Source: Flavobacterium hydrocarbonoxydans (GTDB taxonomy: Bacteria; Bacteroidota; Bacteroidia; Flavobacteriales; Flavobacteriaceae). From it: a DNA stretch of 64,000 nt. The notes beneath the pieces were generated by a model that was given only the letters and a program-made list of their open reading frames with translations, was not told the origin of the DNA and ran no database searches. The DNA lies in contig NZ_WSTB01000004.1 of NCBI RefSeq assembly GCF_009789235.1, positions 248,001-312,000 on the forward strand, in the 5' to 3' direction. Below are positions 27,062-35,918 of the stretch, in pieces. Numbering within the stretch: position 1 is the stretch's first letter; each line of letters starts with the position of its first letter. A program made the translations under genes and the position numbers.

Positions 27062-27904
27062 ATGGCTCAAAGAAAAACCTCTTACACTAGAAAAGCAAAA
27101 CCCAAAAAATCGATGTTTGGCCGTACTTTACGCATCATTGTGGTAATGGGTTTTGTGATGCTTTTTTTGGGTACAGTTTATCATTATCGAAAGGGATTAG
27201 CGTATTATTTAGGTTTCAAATCCGATAAAACGGAAGATGCTGTCGAAAAACATCTTTCGGATGTTCGAAATATTCAGGTTATTGAAAACCATAAAGGGAA
27301 AGTAATCGGGATTGATGTTTCGGAGTTTCAGGGAAAAATTGATTGGGATGAGGTTGAAACTCTAGAAGAAAAATATCCTGTAAAATTTGTTTTCATACGT
27401 GCCACAGCAGGAAAAGACAGAGTAGATAGAAAGTTTGCGGACAATTGGTCAGGTGCTAAAAAGCATAAAATTATGCGTGGAGCCTATCATTATTATCGTC
27501 CGAACGAAAATTCTATCGAGCAGGCCAACCTTTTTATCAAAACAGTAAAGCTAAAAAGTGGCGATTTGCCTCCGGTTCTGGATATCGAAAGATTGCCTAA
27601 AAACCAGCCTTTGGATAGCCTGAAAAAAGGTTTGAAACGGTGGCTGAATAAAGTAGAAGCGCATTATGGAGTCCGCCCAATTATCTACACGGGCGAGCGT
27701 TATTATGATGATTTTTTGAAAGAGGAATTCAGTGAATACTTATTCTGGATTGCCAATTACAATTTCTACAGAGAAAAAATCGAAGAAGATTGGCTCTTTT
27801 GGCAATTTACAGAAAAAGCTACTTTACCGGGAATAAAACACAGTGTCGATGTAAATATTTACAATGGCGATTTTGAGCAATTGCAGTTTATAACGGTTGA
27901 TTAA
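27062..27904 (+). CDS. GH25 family lysozyme (membrane-anchored)
   Basis: The 280-residue protein has a basic N-terminus and one trans-membrane helix (IIVVMGFVMLFLGTVYHY). The GH25 barrel follows from about residue 80: VIGIDVSEFQGKIDWDEV, FVFIRATAG, GAYHYYRP, and the catalytic DxE pair in PPVLDIERLP. GH25 enzymes cleave the MurNAc-GlcNAc bond of peptidoglycan. The anchor suggests action from the periplasmic side of the inner membrane during cell-wall turnover rather than release as a lysin. No phage genes surround it. Confidence 0.92.
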   Translation: MAQRKTSYTRKAKPKKSMFGRTLRIIVVMGFVMLFLGTVYHYRKGLAYYLGFKSDKTEDAVEKHLSDVRNIQVIENHKGKVIGIDVSEFQGKIDWDEVETLEEKYPVKFVFIRATAGKDRVDRKFADNWSGAKKHKIMRGAYHYYRPNENSIEQANLFIKTVKLKSGDLPPVLDIERLPKNQPLDSLKKGLKRWLNKVEAHYGVRPIIYTGERYYDDFLKEEFSEYLFWIANYNFYREKIEEDWLFWQFTEKATLPGIKHSVDVNIYNGDFEQLQFITVD

Positions 27905-27906
27905 TT

Positions 27907-28128
27907 TTATTTTGATAAAAGCGCAATTGGAATTAGAGATAGTATCGCTATCAAAATTGAAACAGAATAAGGATTGGCAAAATTAACTGTCCATCCCATC
28001 CAAGCGATTCTTTTTGGAGGTAATAACCTTTTATCTTTTGGGTTGTAGTAAAAACATCCTAAATACCAATTATTAGAATCTTTGTGCCAATTATCGTAAT
28101 CTTCTTGAGTCGGTTTTTCTAAATTCAT
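27907..28128 (-). CDS. small DUF5808-like membrane protein
   Basis: This is a 73-residue protein. The first half (WYLGCFYYNPKDKRLLPPKR) and the MGWTVNFANP segment match the DUF5808 pattern of tryptophan, tyrosine and asparagine residues, and one C-terminal trans-membrane helix (SVSILIAILSLIPIALL) follows. The gene is convergent with the GH25 gene, two bases apart. Function is unknown. I am fairly sure it is real, because the composition is protein-like and the domain pattern is recognisable despite the short length. Confidence 0.75.
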   Translation of the reverse strand: MNLEKPTQEDYDNWHKDSNNWYLGCFYYNPKDKRLLPPKRIAWMGWTVNFANPYSVSILIAILSLIPIALLSK

Positions 28129-28215
28129 TTGTGATATTTATGAAATTGCAATTTTAAAAAAAAAATGTTAAAAAGTAATTCACATTTCACATCTTACTTT
28201 TCACATATAACTTTT

Positions 28216-28956
28216 TTAAAACTCTAATTTCTTTTTACGTAATTCAAAGTTTTGCCCTAAATAAACTCTACGAACCATTTCGTCTTCTACCAATTCTTCG
28301 GGAACACCAGCTTTTAGGATTCCACCTTCAAACATTAGATACGTTTTGTCTGTAATAGCTAAAGTTTCCTGAACGTTGTGGTCGGTAATCAGGATTCCGA
28401 TATTTTTGTTTTTTAATTGCGCTACAATTCGCTGAATATCCTCAACCGCAACAGGGTCAACTCCTGCGAAAGGCTCATCCAATAAAATAAATTTTGGATC
28501 AGTTGCCAATGCACGGGCAATTTCGGTACGGCGACGCTCTCCACCCGAAAGTAAATCACCTCTATTGGTACGAATGTGTTCTAAGCTAAATTCTTCGATC
28601 AAACTTTCCATTTTCGCGATTTGCTCTTCTTTAGAAAGTTTGGTTAATTGTAATACACTCAGAATATTATCTTCAATACTTAATTTTCTAAAAACCGAAG
28701 CTTCCTGTGCCAAATAGCCAATTCCCTGTTGGGCGCGTTTGTACATCGGGTAATCGGTAATGTTCAGGTCATCCAGATAAATATTGCCTGAATTTGGTTT
28801 TACCAATCCCACAATCATATAAAAAGAAGTTGTTTTTCCGGCTCCATTTGGCCCCAAAAGACCTACGATTTCACCTTGGTTTACTTCAACAGAAATTCCT
28901 TTTACAACACTGCGGCCTTTGTAGGTTTTGATTAAATTATCGGCTCTTAACTTCAT
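28216..28956 (-). CDS. lptB: LPS export ABC transporter ATP-binding protein LptB
   Basis: The 246-residue ABC ATPase has Walker A GPNGAGKTTS, Q-loop YLAQEASVFRKL, signature LLSGGERRRTEIARAL, Walker B FILLDEPFAGVDPVA and the switch His in ITDHN. The LptB-specific FRKLSIEDNI and AVEDIQ segments make the family clear. LptB powers LptFG extraction of lipopolysaccharide from the inner membrane towards the Lpt bridge. lptF, lptG and lptC are not in the window. It is separated by a repeat-bearing ~220-base gap from the CMD-family gene upstream. Confidence 0.93.
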   Translation of the reverse strand: MKLRADNLIKTYKGRSVVKGISVEVNQGEIVGLLGPNGAGKTTSFYMIVGLVKPNSGNIYLDDLNITDYPMYKRAQQGIGYLAQEASVFRKLSIEDNILSVLQLTKLSKEEQIAKMESLIEEFSLEHIRTNRGDLLSGGERRRTEIARALATDPKFILLDEPFAGVDPVAVEDIQRIVAQLKNKNIGILITDHNVQETLAITDKTYLMFEGGILKAGVPEELVEDEMVRRVYLGQNFELRKKKLEF

Positions 28957-28961
28957 TTTTT

Positions 28962-29167
28962 CAATTAGATAATTAGATAATTTGAAAATGAGATAATTAA
29001 AAAACTAGCTCAATTCAATTTTAAATTTTATTAGAGGGAACAAATTAAATGTAAAATAATCAATCAGATAAATGAATTAACAAATAATTGCATATTCAAA
29101 ATTATCTAAAACGATATTCAAATCAGATAATTAGAATATTCAAAGAAATTATCTAATTATCTAATTG
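28962..29167. repeat. perfect 22-bp inverted repeat flanking 162 bp of non-coding DNA
   Basis: Arms at 28962-28983 and 29146-29167 are exact reverse complements built on CAATTAGATAATTAGATAAT. The 162 bases between them are very AT-rich, carry shorter related pieces (GATAATT and AATCAGATAA) and contain no convincing ORF. The element fills almost all of the gap between the lptB start and the end of the CMD-family gene. It could be a small palindromic or MITE-like element, or a structured UTR in an operon on the minus strand. Confidence 0.8.
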
Positions 29168-29176
29168 GCACATTTT

Positions 29177-29527
29177 TTAATTAGCGTTCTCTTCTAAAGC
29201 TTCCCAAAATTCATAAGCTCTACGCAAATGTGGAATTACGATTGTTCCTCCGACAAGAGTTGCAATTCCCATAGCTTCCATCATTTCTTCTTTGGTAACA
29301 CCTTCTTTATGACTTGTTTCCAAATGGTATTTTACGCAGTCATCGCAACGCAAAACTGCCGATGCAACGAGTCCTAAAAGTTCTTTTGTTTTTACATCAA
29401 GAGCACCCGGAGCATACGCATTGGTGTCAAGGTTAAAAATTCGCTTTACAATTTTGTTGTTGTCAGCGAGTAATTTTTCGTTCATTTTAGAACGATAGTC
29501 GTTAAATTCTTGAATTAATTCAGACAT
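29177..29527 (-). CDS. carboxymuconolactone decarboxylase (AhpD-like) family protein
   Basis: The ~116-residue protein is an AhpD-like helical domain with the redox-type CxxC...H motif in LRCDDCVKYHLETSH and a glycine-rich GIATLVGGTIVIPH helix. Such proteins act as small thiol-dependent peroxidase-like or decarboxylase-like enzymes, and the exact substrate is unknown. I choose the ATG at 29527 (MSELIQEF) over an upstream in-frame start, because it overlaps the tatC stop by eight bases in an operon-like way. Confidence 0.88.
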   Translation of the reverse strand: MSELIQEFNDYRSKMNEKLLADNNKIVKRIFNLDTNAYAPGALDVKTKELLGLVASAVLRCDDCVKYHLETSHKEGVTKEEMMEAMGIATLVGGTIVIPHLRRAYEFWEALEENAN

Positions 29528-30335
29528 TTTCTTTGTTTTTATTTTTATAAACAATTCTCGAAATTAGAATACTCACTTCGTAAATCAGCAGCATAGGTAT
29601 CGCTACAATGGTCTGGCTTACAACGTCAGGCGGCGTAACAATTGCGGCTACGATTAAAATAATGATAACAGCATATTTCCAGTATTTCCTTAAAAAATCA
29701 GGCGTTACTAATCCTAATTTGGTTAAGAAGTAAATGATAATAGGTAATTCGAAAAACAATCCGCTGGCCAGAACGCTGGTCTTGACCATTCCCATATACG
29801 ATTCTAAAGTAAACTGATTTAGTACCACATCACTAACGGAAAAGGTAGCTACGAAATTTACAGACATCGGCACTACTACATAATACCCAAATAAAACACC
29901 CAGAAAAAACAATAATGACGAAGTGAAAATGAAAACTTTAGCATTTTTTCTTTCTTTTTCATACAAAGCCGGACTGATGAATTTCCAGACTTCCCATAAA
30001 ATATAAGGGAAACTTAAAATAAATCCTGCCAGAATACACATCCAGACAAAGATGTTTACCTGACCTTCCATTTGAGTGTTTTGAATGATAAAATTCAATT
30101 CGGTTATGCAAATACTATCTGCAATTCCTAGCTGATGTGATAAATCACAAAACCATTGGTAGGTAAAAAATGTTGGTCTTGTTGGACCTAACAGTATAGT
30201 GTCGAATAAATAGTCACTAATAAAATAAGTAACAAATGCCATGATGCAAATTGCAATTGTACTTCTAACAAGTAGCCATCTTAGTTCTTCAAGATGGTCT
30301 AAAAACGACATTTCGTTCAGGTTTTTCTTTGCCAT
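29520..30335 (-). CDS. tatC: Sec-independent protein translocase TatC
   Basis: The 271-residue inner-membrane protein has the TatC pattern: FLDHLEELRWLLVRS at the N-terminus, FKFISPALYEKERK-like segments (written here as WKFISPALYEKERKNA) and six hydrophobic helices. TatC recognises twin-arginine signals and, with TatA, moves folded proteins across the membrane. Neither tatA nor tatB is adjacent. It lies between kdsD (one-base overlap) and the AhpD-like gene in a minus-strand operon. The long loop after helix 1 (FFTYQWFCDLSHQLG) is an insertion relative to the E. coli protein. Confidence 0.94.
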   Translation of the reverse strand: MAKKNLNEMSFLDHLEELRWLLVRSTIAICIMAFVTYFISDYLFDTILLGPTRPTFFTYQWFCDLSHQLGIADSICITELNFIIQNTQMEGQVNIFVWMCILAGFILSFPYILWEVWKFISPALYEKERKNAKVFIFTSSLLFFLGVLFGYYVVVPMSVNFVATFSVSDVVLNQFTLESYMGMVKTSVLASGLFFELPIIIYFLTKLGLVTPDFLRKYWKYAVIIILIVAAIVTPPDVVSQTIVAIPMLLIYEVSILISRIVYKNKNKENV

Positions 30336-31300
30336 TATACAATTCCTTCTTTTAAAATATCGTGTAAATGTAATACTCCTTTGTAACTTCCTTCGTCAGA
30401 AACAATCAATTGTGTAATCGAGAAATCTTCCATTATGTTAAGTGCGTCAACGGCCATAGTTTCGGACGAAACTACTTTTGGGTTTTTTGTCATAATATCT
30501 TTTGCATTCAGATCAGCGATAGAATCTCTGTCGTTCAGCATTCTTCTGATGTCTCCATCGGTAATAATTCCTATGATTTTATCATTTTCGATAACAGCTG
30601 TCACTCCGAGTCTTTTTTCTGAAATTTCGAAAATTACTTTTTTGACAGAAGTTTCAGGAGTTACCATTGGTTTTAATGAATGTTCGATCATGTCTTTCAC
30701 GCGAAGCAAAAGTTTTTTACCCAAAGCACCACCAGGATGGTAAACGGCAAAATCTTCCGGTTTAAAATCACGCATTTCCATTAAACAAACCGCCAGAGCA
30801 TCGCCCATAACAAGTTGCGCAGTTGTACTGTTGGTTGGAGCTAAATTTATAGGACAAGCTTCGGTATCAACAGTGGTATTCAAAACATAATCTGAACCTT
30901 TTGCTAAAAAGGAAGTGATATTTCCGGTCATTCCGATTAAAATGTTGCCGAAACGTTTCAATAACGGGACTAAAACTTTTATTTCAGGACTATTGCCGCT
31001 TTTCGAAATGCAAATGATAACGTCCTCTTTTTGGATCATTCCTAAGTCGCCATGAATGGCTTCTGAGGCGTGTAAAAACATTGATGGAGTTCCTGTAGAA
31101 TTGAATGTGGCCACCATTTTCTGAGCAATGATAGCACTTTTACCGATTCCCGTGACGATCAATCGGCCTTTGGTTTCGAAAATGCGCTGGGTTGCTTCGT
31201 AGAAGTTTTCGTCAAGAAAGTCAATTAGTTTTGTAATTGCTTCACTCTCAGAGAGTATTGTTTTTTTGGCGATTGCCAATATATTTTCTTTTGTAATCAA
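30335..31300 (-). CDS. kdsD: arabinose-5-phosphate isomerase (KdsD/KpsF type)
   Basis: The 321-residue protein has an N-terminal SIS domain (GKSAIIAQKMVATFNSTGTP, FLHASEAIHGDLGMI and CISKSGNSPEIK) and a pair of CBS domains from about residue 205 (TDGDIRRML and DIMTKNPKVV). It interconverts ribulose-5-phosphate and arabinose-5-phosphate, the first step to KDO for the LPS inner core. The residue order and length fit KdsD. It is the first gene of the tatC-CMD operon and divergent from recQ, from which it is separated by 86 bases. Confidence 0.93.
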   Translation of the reverse strand: MITKENILAIAKKTILSESEAITKLIDFLDENFYEATQRIFETKGRLIVTGIGKSAIIAQKMVATFNSTGTPSMFLHASEAIHGDLGMIQKEDVIICISKSGNSPEIKVLVPLLKRFGNILIGMTGNITSFLAKGSDYVLNTTVDTEACPINLAPTNSTTAQLVMGDALAVCLMEMRDFKPEDFAVYHPGGALGKKLLLRVKDMIEHSLKPMVTPETSVKKVIFEISEKRLGVTAVIENDKIIGIITDGDIRRMLNDRDSIADLNAKDIMTKNPKVVSSETMAVDALNIMEDFSITQLIVSDEGSYKGVLHLHDILKEGIV

Positions 31301-31386
31301 AACAGAATATTTAAAAATTTGTATGTATAAAAGAAAGTTGTATCTTTATGTGTTGCAAATTTATACAAAATACCATTATATAAAGA

Positions 31387-33579
31387 ATGAATTCAAACGA
31401 AATTGAAATACATAAGGAATTAAAGAAGTATTTCGGCTTTAGCCAATTTAAAGGGTTACAGGAGCAGGTCATCACGAGTATCTTAGCTAAAAAGAATACT
31501 TTTGTGATCATGCCTACTGGTGGTGGTAAGTCTCTTTGTTATCAATTACCCGCTTTAATTCAGGATGGGACAGCGATAGTTGTTTCGCCTTTGATTGCTT
31601 TGATGAAAAATCAGGTTGATGCTATTCGAAGCCTTTCTTCTGAAAATGGGATTGCTCACGTCCTAAATTCCTCTCTTACCAAAACTGAAATCGCTCAGGT
31701 AAAAAAAGACATTACGTCTGGCTTAACCAAGCTTTTGTATGTTGCGCCGGAGTCATTGACAAAAGAGGAATATGTCGCCTTTTTGCAAAGTGTGCCCATT
31801 TCGTTTGTAGCGATAGATGAAGCGCATTGTATTTCAGAATGGGGACACGATTTTAGACCAGAGTACCGGAATCTGAAAAATATAATTAAACAGCTGGGTC
31901 AGGTTCCTATTATAGGGCTTACGGCTACAGCAACTCCAAAAGTTCAGGAAGATATTCTAAAAAATCTGGACATGTCTGATGCCAATACTTTTAAAGCATC
32001 ATTCAACAGACCGAACTTATACTACGAAGTTCGTACTAAAACTAAAAACATCGAATCGGATATTATTCGATTTATCAAACAACATAAAGGCAAATCAGGA
32101 ATTATTTACTGCCTGAGCCGTAAAAAAGTCGAGTCTATTGCCGAAGTTTTACAAGTAAATGGTATCAGCGCGGTTCCGTATCACGCGGGTTTAGATGCTA
32201 AAACACGTGCCAAACATCAGGATATGTTTCTGATGGAAGATGTAGATGTGGTGGTAGCAACTATCGCTTTCGGAATGGGAATTGACAAACCGGATGTTCG
32301 ATTTGTAATTCACCACGATATTCCAAAATCACTCGAAAGTTATTATCAGGAAACGGGTCGTGCAGGCCGTGATGGAGGAGAAGGGCATTGTCTGGCGTAT
32401 TACTCCTATAAAGATGTTGAAAAACTTGAAAAATTCATGTCTGGAAAACCAGTAGCCGAACAGGAAATAGGTTTTGCCTTATTACAGGAAGTGGTGGCTT
32501 ACGCCGAAACATCAATGTCACGCAGAAAGTTTTTACTGCATTATTTTGGTGAAGAATTCCCAGACGACGGAGAAGGAGCAGACATGGACGATAACGTTCG
32601 TAATCCCAAAAATAAAGTTGAAGCACAAGACCAGGTCGTTAAATTGCTGGAAATTGTTCGTGATACTAAACATATTTATAAGTCCAAAGAGCTTGTGTTT
32701 ACTTTAATTGGCCGCGTAAATGCGGTTATTAAAGCACATAAAACAGATACACAGTCCTTTTTTGGGTCGGGTTCTGATCATGACGAAAAATATTGGATGG
32801 CATTGCTGAGACAGGTTTTGGTTTCGGGATATTTATCAAAAGATATTGAAACGTATGGTATTGTAAAAATCACCAAAGCCGGATTGGATTTTATCAAAAA
32901 GCCGGTTTCGTTTATGATGTCTGAAGATCACGAGTACAACGAATCCGAAGACGATGCAATCGTTACAGCAGCAAAATCATCCGGAACTGCAGATGAAGTT
33001 TTGATGGGCATGTTAAAAGAACTTCGTAAAAAAGTAGCCAAAAAACTAGGTGTTCCGCCATTTGTAGTTTTTCAGGATCCTTCGCTTGAAGATATGGCGC
33101 TTAAATATCCAATAACTCTTACCGAATTATACAATATTCACGGTGTTGGAGAAGGAAAAGCTAAAAAATATGGTAGTGATTTTGTAACCTTAATTAGTCG
33201 TTATGTTGAGGATAATGATATTATTCGTCCAGACGATTTGGTAGTAAAATCTACCGGAGTCAATTCTGCCAATAAATTATATATCATCCAAAACATTGAT
33301 CGAAAATTATCGCTTAACGATATTGCTTCTGCCAAAGGACTTTCGATGGATGCTCTGATTAAAGAAATGGAGCAAATCGTATATTCCGGTACTAAATTAA
33401 ACATCAAATACTGGGTTGATGATATGCTAGACGACGATCAGCAAGAAGAAATTCACGATTATTTTATGGAATCAGAATCGGATAAAATCGAAGATGCTTT
33501 AAAGGAATTTGATGGTGATTATGATATCGATGAATTACGATTGATGCGTATTAAGTTTATTAGTGAAGTGGCGAATTAA
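31387..33579 (+). CDS. recQ: ATP-dependent DNA helicase RecQ
   Basis: The 730-residue superfamily-2 helicase has motif I MPTGGGKSLCYQLPAL, motif II IDEAHCISEWGHDFRPEY, LTATATPKVQ, FNRPNLYYEV, YHAGLDAKTR and the arginine-finger region YYQETGRAGRDG. An RQC winged helix and a C-terminal HRDC-like region follow. RecQ unwinds DNA 3' to 5' in recombination repair. The zinc-binding subdomain is unusual: where E. coli has four Cys, this protein has AETSMSRRKFLLHYFG and GADMDDNVRNP with no Cys. A TATCTTTA element at 31341-31348 may be the -7 box. Confidence 0.95.
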   Translation: MNSNEIEIHKELKKYFGFSQFKGLQEQVITSILAKKNTFVIMPTGGGKSLCYQLPALIQDGTAIVVSPLIALMKNQVDAIRSLSSENGIAHVLNSSLTKTEIAQVKKDITSGLTKLLYVAPESLTKEEYVAFLQSVPISFVAIDEAHCISEWGHDFRPEYRNLKNIIKQLGQVPIIGLTATATPKVQEDILKNLDMSDANTFKASFNRPNLYYEVRTKTKNIESDIIRFIKQHKGKSGIIYCLSRKKVESIAEVLQVNGISAVPYHAGLDAKTRAKHQDMFLMEDVDVVVATIAFGMGIDKPDVRFVIHHDIPKSLESYYQETGRAGRDGGEGHCLAYYSYKDVEKLEKFMSGKPVAEQEIGFALLQEVVAYAETSMSRRKFLLHYFGEEFPDDGEGADMDDNVRNPKNKVEAQDQVVKLLEIVRDTKHIYKSKELVFTLIGRVNAVIKAHKTDTQSFFGSGSDHDEKYWMALLRQVLVSGYLSKDIETYGIVKITKAGLDFIKKPVSFMMSEDHEYNESEDDAIVTAAKSSGTADEVLMGMLKELRKKVAKKLGVPPFVVFQDPSLEDMALKYPITLTELYNIHGVGEGKAKKYGSDFVTLISRYVEDNDIIRPDDLVVKSTGVNSANKLYIIQNIDRKLSLNDIASAKGLSMDALIKEMEQIVYSGTKLNIKYWVDDMLDDDQQEEIHDYFMESESDKIEDALKEFDGDYDIDELRLMRIKFISEVAN

Positions 33580-33745
33580 AATTCCAAATTTTGTAAATTC
33601 CAAATTCCAACTGCTAGAAATTCCAAATAAAAAATTCCAAATTCCAATTTTGGAGTAGTCAATATTTAAATTCCAAATTCCAATTACTAGCGATAGTTGG
33701 AATTTGGAATTTTTTATTTGGAATTTTCCCCAATTGATTGGGATT
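33580..33745. repeat. AATTCCAAATTCCAA-type inverted repeat region
   Basis: The 166 bases after recQ are filled with runs of AATTCCAAATTCCAA and their reverse complement TTGGAATTTGGAATT, which can fold into a long hairpin (arms near 33594-33650 and 33690-33727). The same text reappears at 43130-43200 and 43420-43450, and at 43990-44010 and 44160-44210, always between genes. It is probably a dispersed palindromic repeat family that may also act as a transcription terminator. It encodes nothing convincing. Confidence 0.75.
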
Positions 33746-33985
33746 TTATCCTTCATAAACTTCCCCACGATGCGGTTTCAAAGCATCACGAACAGGAATC
33801 ATGTATTCATCGGTAACCACCATAAAGGCAATGGCGTGCATTTCGTTTAAAACAGAAAAACCTGTAATATTTAGCGGAAGCTTTTCTATAACGATATATT
33901 CTTTTAAATGAATTTCGTGATGTTCAGCGGTTTTTGCTGAAGCCGGGCCACGGAAATCCCATATTAGTTTTATTTTTCTAGACAT
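33746..33985 (-). CDS. conserved-type small protein of unknown function
   Basis: This is a 79-residue soluble protein: KIKLIWDFRGPASAKTAEHH at the start, HEIHLKEYIV, and a C-terminal ALKPHRGEVYEG. I recall similar short proteins in flavobacteria but know no function. The His-rich HHEIHLKEY segment could bind metal, but that is speculation. It is convergent with recQ across the repeat region. Codon use and composition look like a real gene. The region upstream is a 370-base repeat-bearing spacer. Confidence 0.65.
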   Translation of the reverse strand: MSRKIKLIWDFRGPASAKTAEHHEIHLKEYIVIEKLPLNITGFSVLNEMHAIAFMVVTDEYMIPVRDALKPHRGEVYEG

Positions 33986-34358
33986 TTTTTTTAAAGGTGC
34001 AAAGGTTCAGAGTAGCAAAGGTACAAAGTCTATTTTGAAAAAAAGGTGCTGAGTTTCTGAGTTTTTCTGTAGAGATGCACTGCAGTGTATCTAACGGTTG
34101 TTAAAAGAAATCTTAATACAAATAATCTATGGCTAAAAATTAATAGTGAAGATTTGAAGGTTTTAAGTTTTTTCTGAAGGCACGCACTTTATTGTGTCTA
34201 ATTGTTCAGTACACAGCTTTGCGAACTTTGTGTTTTCTGTGCGTAAAGCAAAATTAAATCGTAGCGTACTTTGCGGTAAATTATATAAAGTCACTTCAAA
34301 ATGTTATTTTTGCATGTTCTTTTCATAAATAGAAAAGCTAATTGATAAATAATATACA
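33986..34358. other. 373-base intergenic spacer with repeat fragments
   Basis: No gene is seen. The spacer carries pieces of dispersed repeats: a degenerate copy of the GTAGAGACGCACTGCAGTGC palindrome at 34068-34096, and an AGCTTTGCGAACTTTGTG stretch near 34215 also seen in the 43216-43354 hairpin. A TATTTTTG at 34305-34312 is a candidate bacteroidete -7 element for the downstream oxidoreductase, without a clear -33 box. Confidence 0.55.
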
Positions 34359-35918
34359 ATGCCTAGAGAACTTTTACTCCAAGTGACACCCGAAATAGCG
34401 GCAAACGAATTGTTGCTTAAAGACTATTTGTCTAAACAGATAAAAGTTTCTCCAAAAGAAATTCAGCACATTTCTATTCTAAAACGATCCATTGATGCGC
34501 GTCAGAAAGCGATAAAAATCAATTTGAAAGTGAATATTTTTCTGCAGGGAGAGCCTTTTCAGGAAAATAAAATCGAATTACCTCTATATAAAGATGTTTC
34601 TTCTGCAAAAGAAGTAATTGTGGTTGGAGCTGGTCCGGCTGGGCTTTTCGCCGCTTTGCAATTGATAGAATTAGGTTTAAAGCCAATTGTAATCGAACGC
34701 GGAAAAGATGTTCGTGGTCGCCGTCGTGACTTAAAAGCGATAAACGTAGATCATTTGGTCAACGAAGATTCTAATTATTGTTTTGGTGAGGGCGGAGCAG
34801 GAACCTATTCGGATGGAAAATTATATACCCGTTCTAAAAAACGTGGTGATGTAACCCGAATTTTAGAACTTTTGGTCGCTTTTGGAGCTTCAGAAGATAT
34901 TTTGATTGAAGCGCATCCGCACATCGGGACGAATAAATTGCCGAAAATTATCGAAGACATTCGAAACAAAATCATCGAATTTGGTGGTCAGGTTTTGTTT
35001 GATACCCGCGTAACCGATATTTTGGTAAAAAATAATGAAGTGGACGGAATTGTAACCCAAAACGGAGATACGATTCATGCTAATAAATTAATTCTGGCAA
35101 CAGGACATTCGGCTCGTGATATTTTTGAATTATTAGACAAAAAGAAAATATTTATCGAAGCAAAACCTTTTGCTTTGGGAGTTCGTGCGGAGCATTCGCA
35201 ATCTCTGATTGACAGTATTCAGTACAGTTGCGATTATCGTGGGGAACATTTACCGCCAGCACCCTATTCTATTGTAAAACAGGTTAACGGCCGCGGAATG
35301 TACTCGTTTTGTATGTGTCCGGGTGGTGTAATTGCGCCTTGTGCGACAAGCCCGGGTGAAGTGGTTACTAACGGTTGGTCGCCATCTAAACGGGATCAGG
35401 TTACGGCAAATTCCGGAATTGTAATCGAATTGAAATTGGAAGATTTTAAGCCTTTTGCAAAATTTGGCGCTTTGGCCGGAATGGAATTTCAGAAAAGCAT
35501 CGAGCAGAAAGCGTGGCATTTGGCTGGGGAAACTCAAAAAGTACCAGCGCAAAGAATGGTCGATTTTACACAAAATAAAGTATCTGCTGATATACCGAAA
35601 ACGTCTTATGTTCCGGGAACTACTTCGGTAGAAATGGGACAGGTTTTTCCGGGTTTTCTTTCGCAGATTCTTAGAGAAGGTTTTCAGGAATTCGGTAAAT
35701 CGATGCGTGGTTATCTGACTAATGAAGCCATTTTGCATGCGCCGGAAAGCAGGACTTCATCGCCAGTTAGAATCCCAAGAGATCCTTTGACTTATGAGCA
35801 TTTGCAAATAAAAGGTTTATATCCTTGCGGCGAAGGAGCGGGTTATGCCGGCGGCATTATTTCTGCAGCAATTGATGGTGAAAAATGTGCTTTGATGATT
35901 GCCGAAACTTTGAAGTAA
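34359..35918 (+). CDS. NAD(P)/FAD-dependent oxidoreductase (uncharacterised family)
   Basis: The 519-residue flavoprotein has an N-terminal ~85-residue region (ELLLQVTPEIAANELLLKDY), then the FAD dinucleotide fold VIVVGAGPAGLFAALQLIE with acidic end IVIERG, a second site ANKLILATGHSARDIFELL, and the C-terminal FAD loop GLYPCGEGAGYAGGIISAAI. GEGGAGTYSDGKLYTRSK is a strong family signature. The reaction is unknown. It is a single gene between repeat-rich spacers, with a possible TAnnTTTG promoter. The family is widespread in bacteria. Confidence 0.88.
   Translation: MPRELLLQVTPEIAANELLLKDYLSKQIKVSPKEIQHISILKRSIDARQKAIKINLKVNIFLQGEPFQENKIELPLYKDVSSAKEVIVVGAGPAGLFAALQLIELGLKPIVIERGKDVRGRRRDLKAINVDHLVNEDSNYCFGEGGAGTYSDGKLYTRSKKRGDVTRILELLVAFGASEDILIEAHPHIGTNKLPKIIEDIRNKIIEFGGQVLFDTRVTDILVKNNEVDGIVTQNGDTIHANKLILATGHSARDIFELLDKKKIFIEAKPFALGVRAEHSQSLIDSIQYSCDYRGEHLPPAPYSIVKQVNGRGMYSFCMCPGGVIAPCATSPGEVVTNGWSPSKRDQVTANSGIVIELKLEDFKPFAKFGALAGMEFQKSIEQKAWHLAGETQKVPAQRMVDFTQNKVSADIPKTSYVPGTTSVEMGQVFPGFLSQILREGFQEFGKSMRGYLTNEAILHAPESRTSSPVRIPRDPLTYEHLQIKGLYPCGEGAGYAGGIISAAIDGEKCALMIAETLK

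Noticed and set aside
27062..27904. Prophage lysin
   Set aside because: The GH25 protein is membrane anchored and surrounded by housekeeping genes, with no phage genes or attachment repeats.
33535..33768. 77-residue ORF on the minus strand over the AATTCCAAATT repeats
   Set aside because: Most of the peptide is repeat-derived (IWNLxIxxSKxGIWN style), so it is not a gene.
35250..35738. 162-residue ORF on the minus strand
   Set aside because: It lies inside the FAD oxidoreductase, which has clear family motifs; the minus frame is composition noise.
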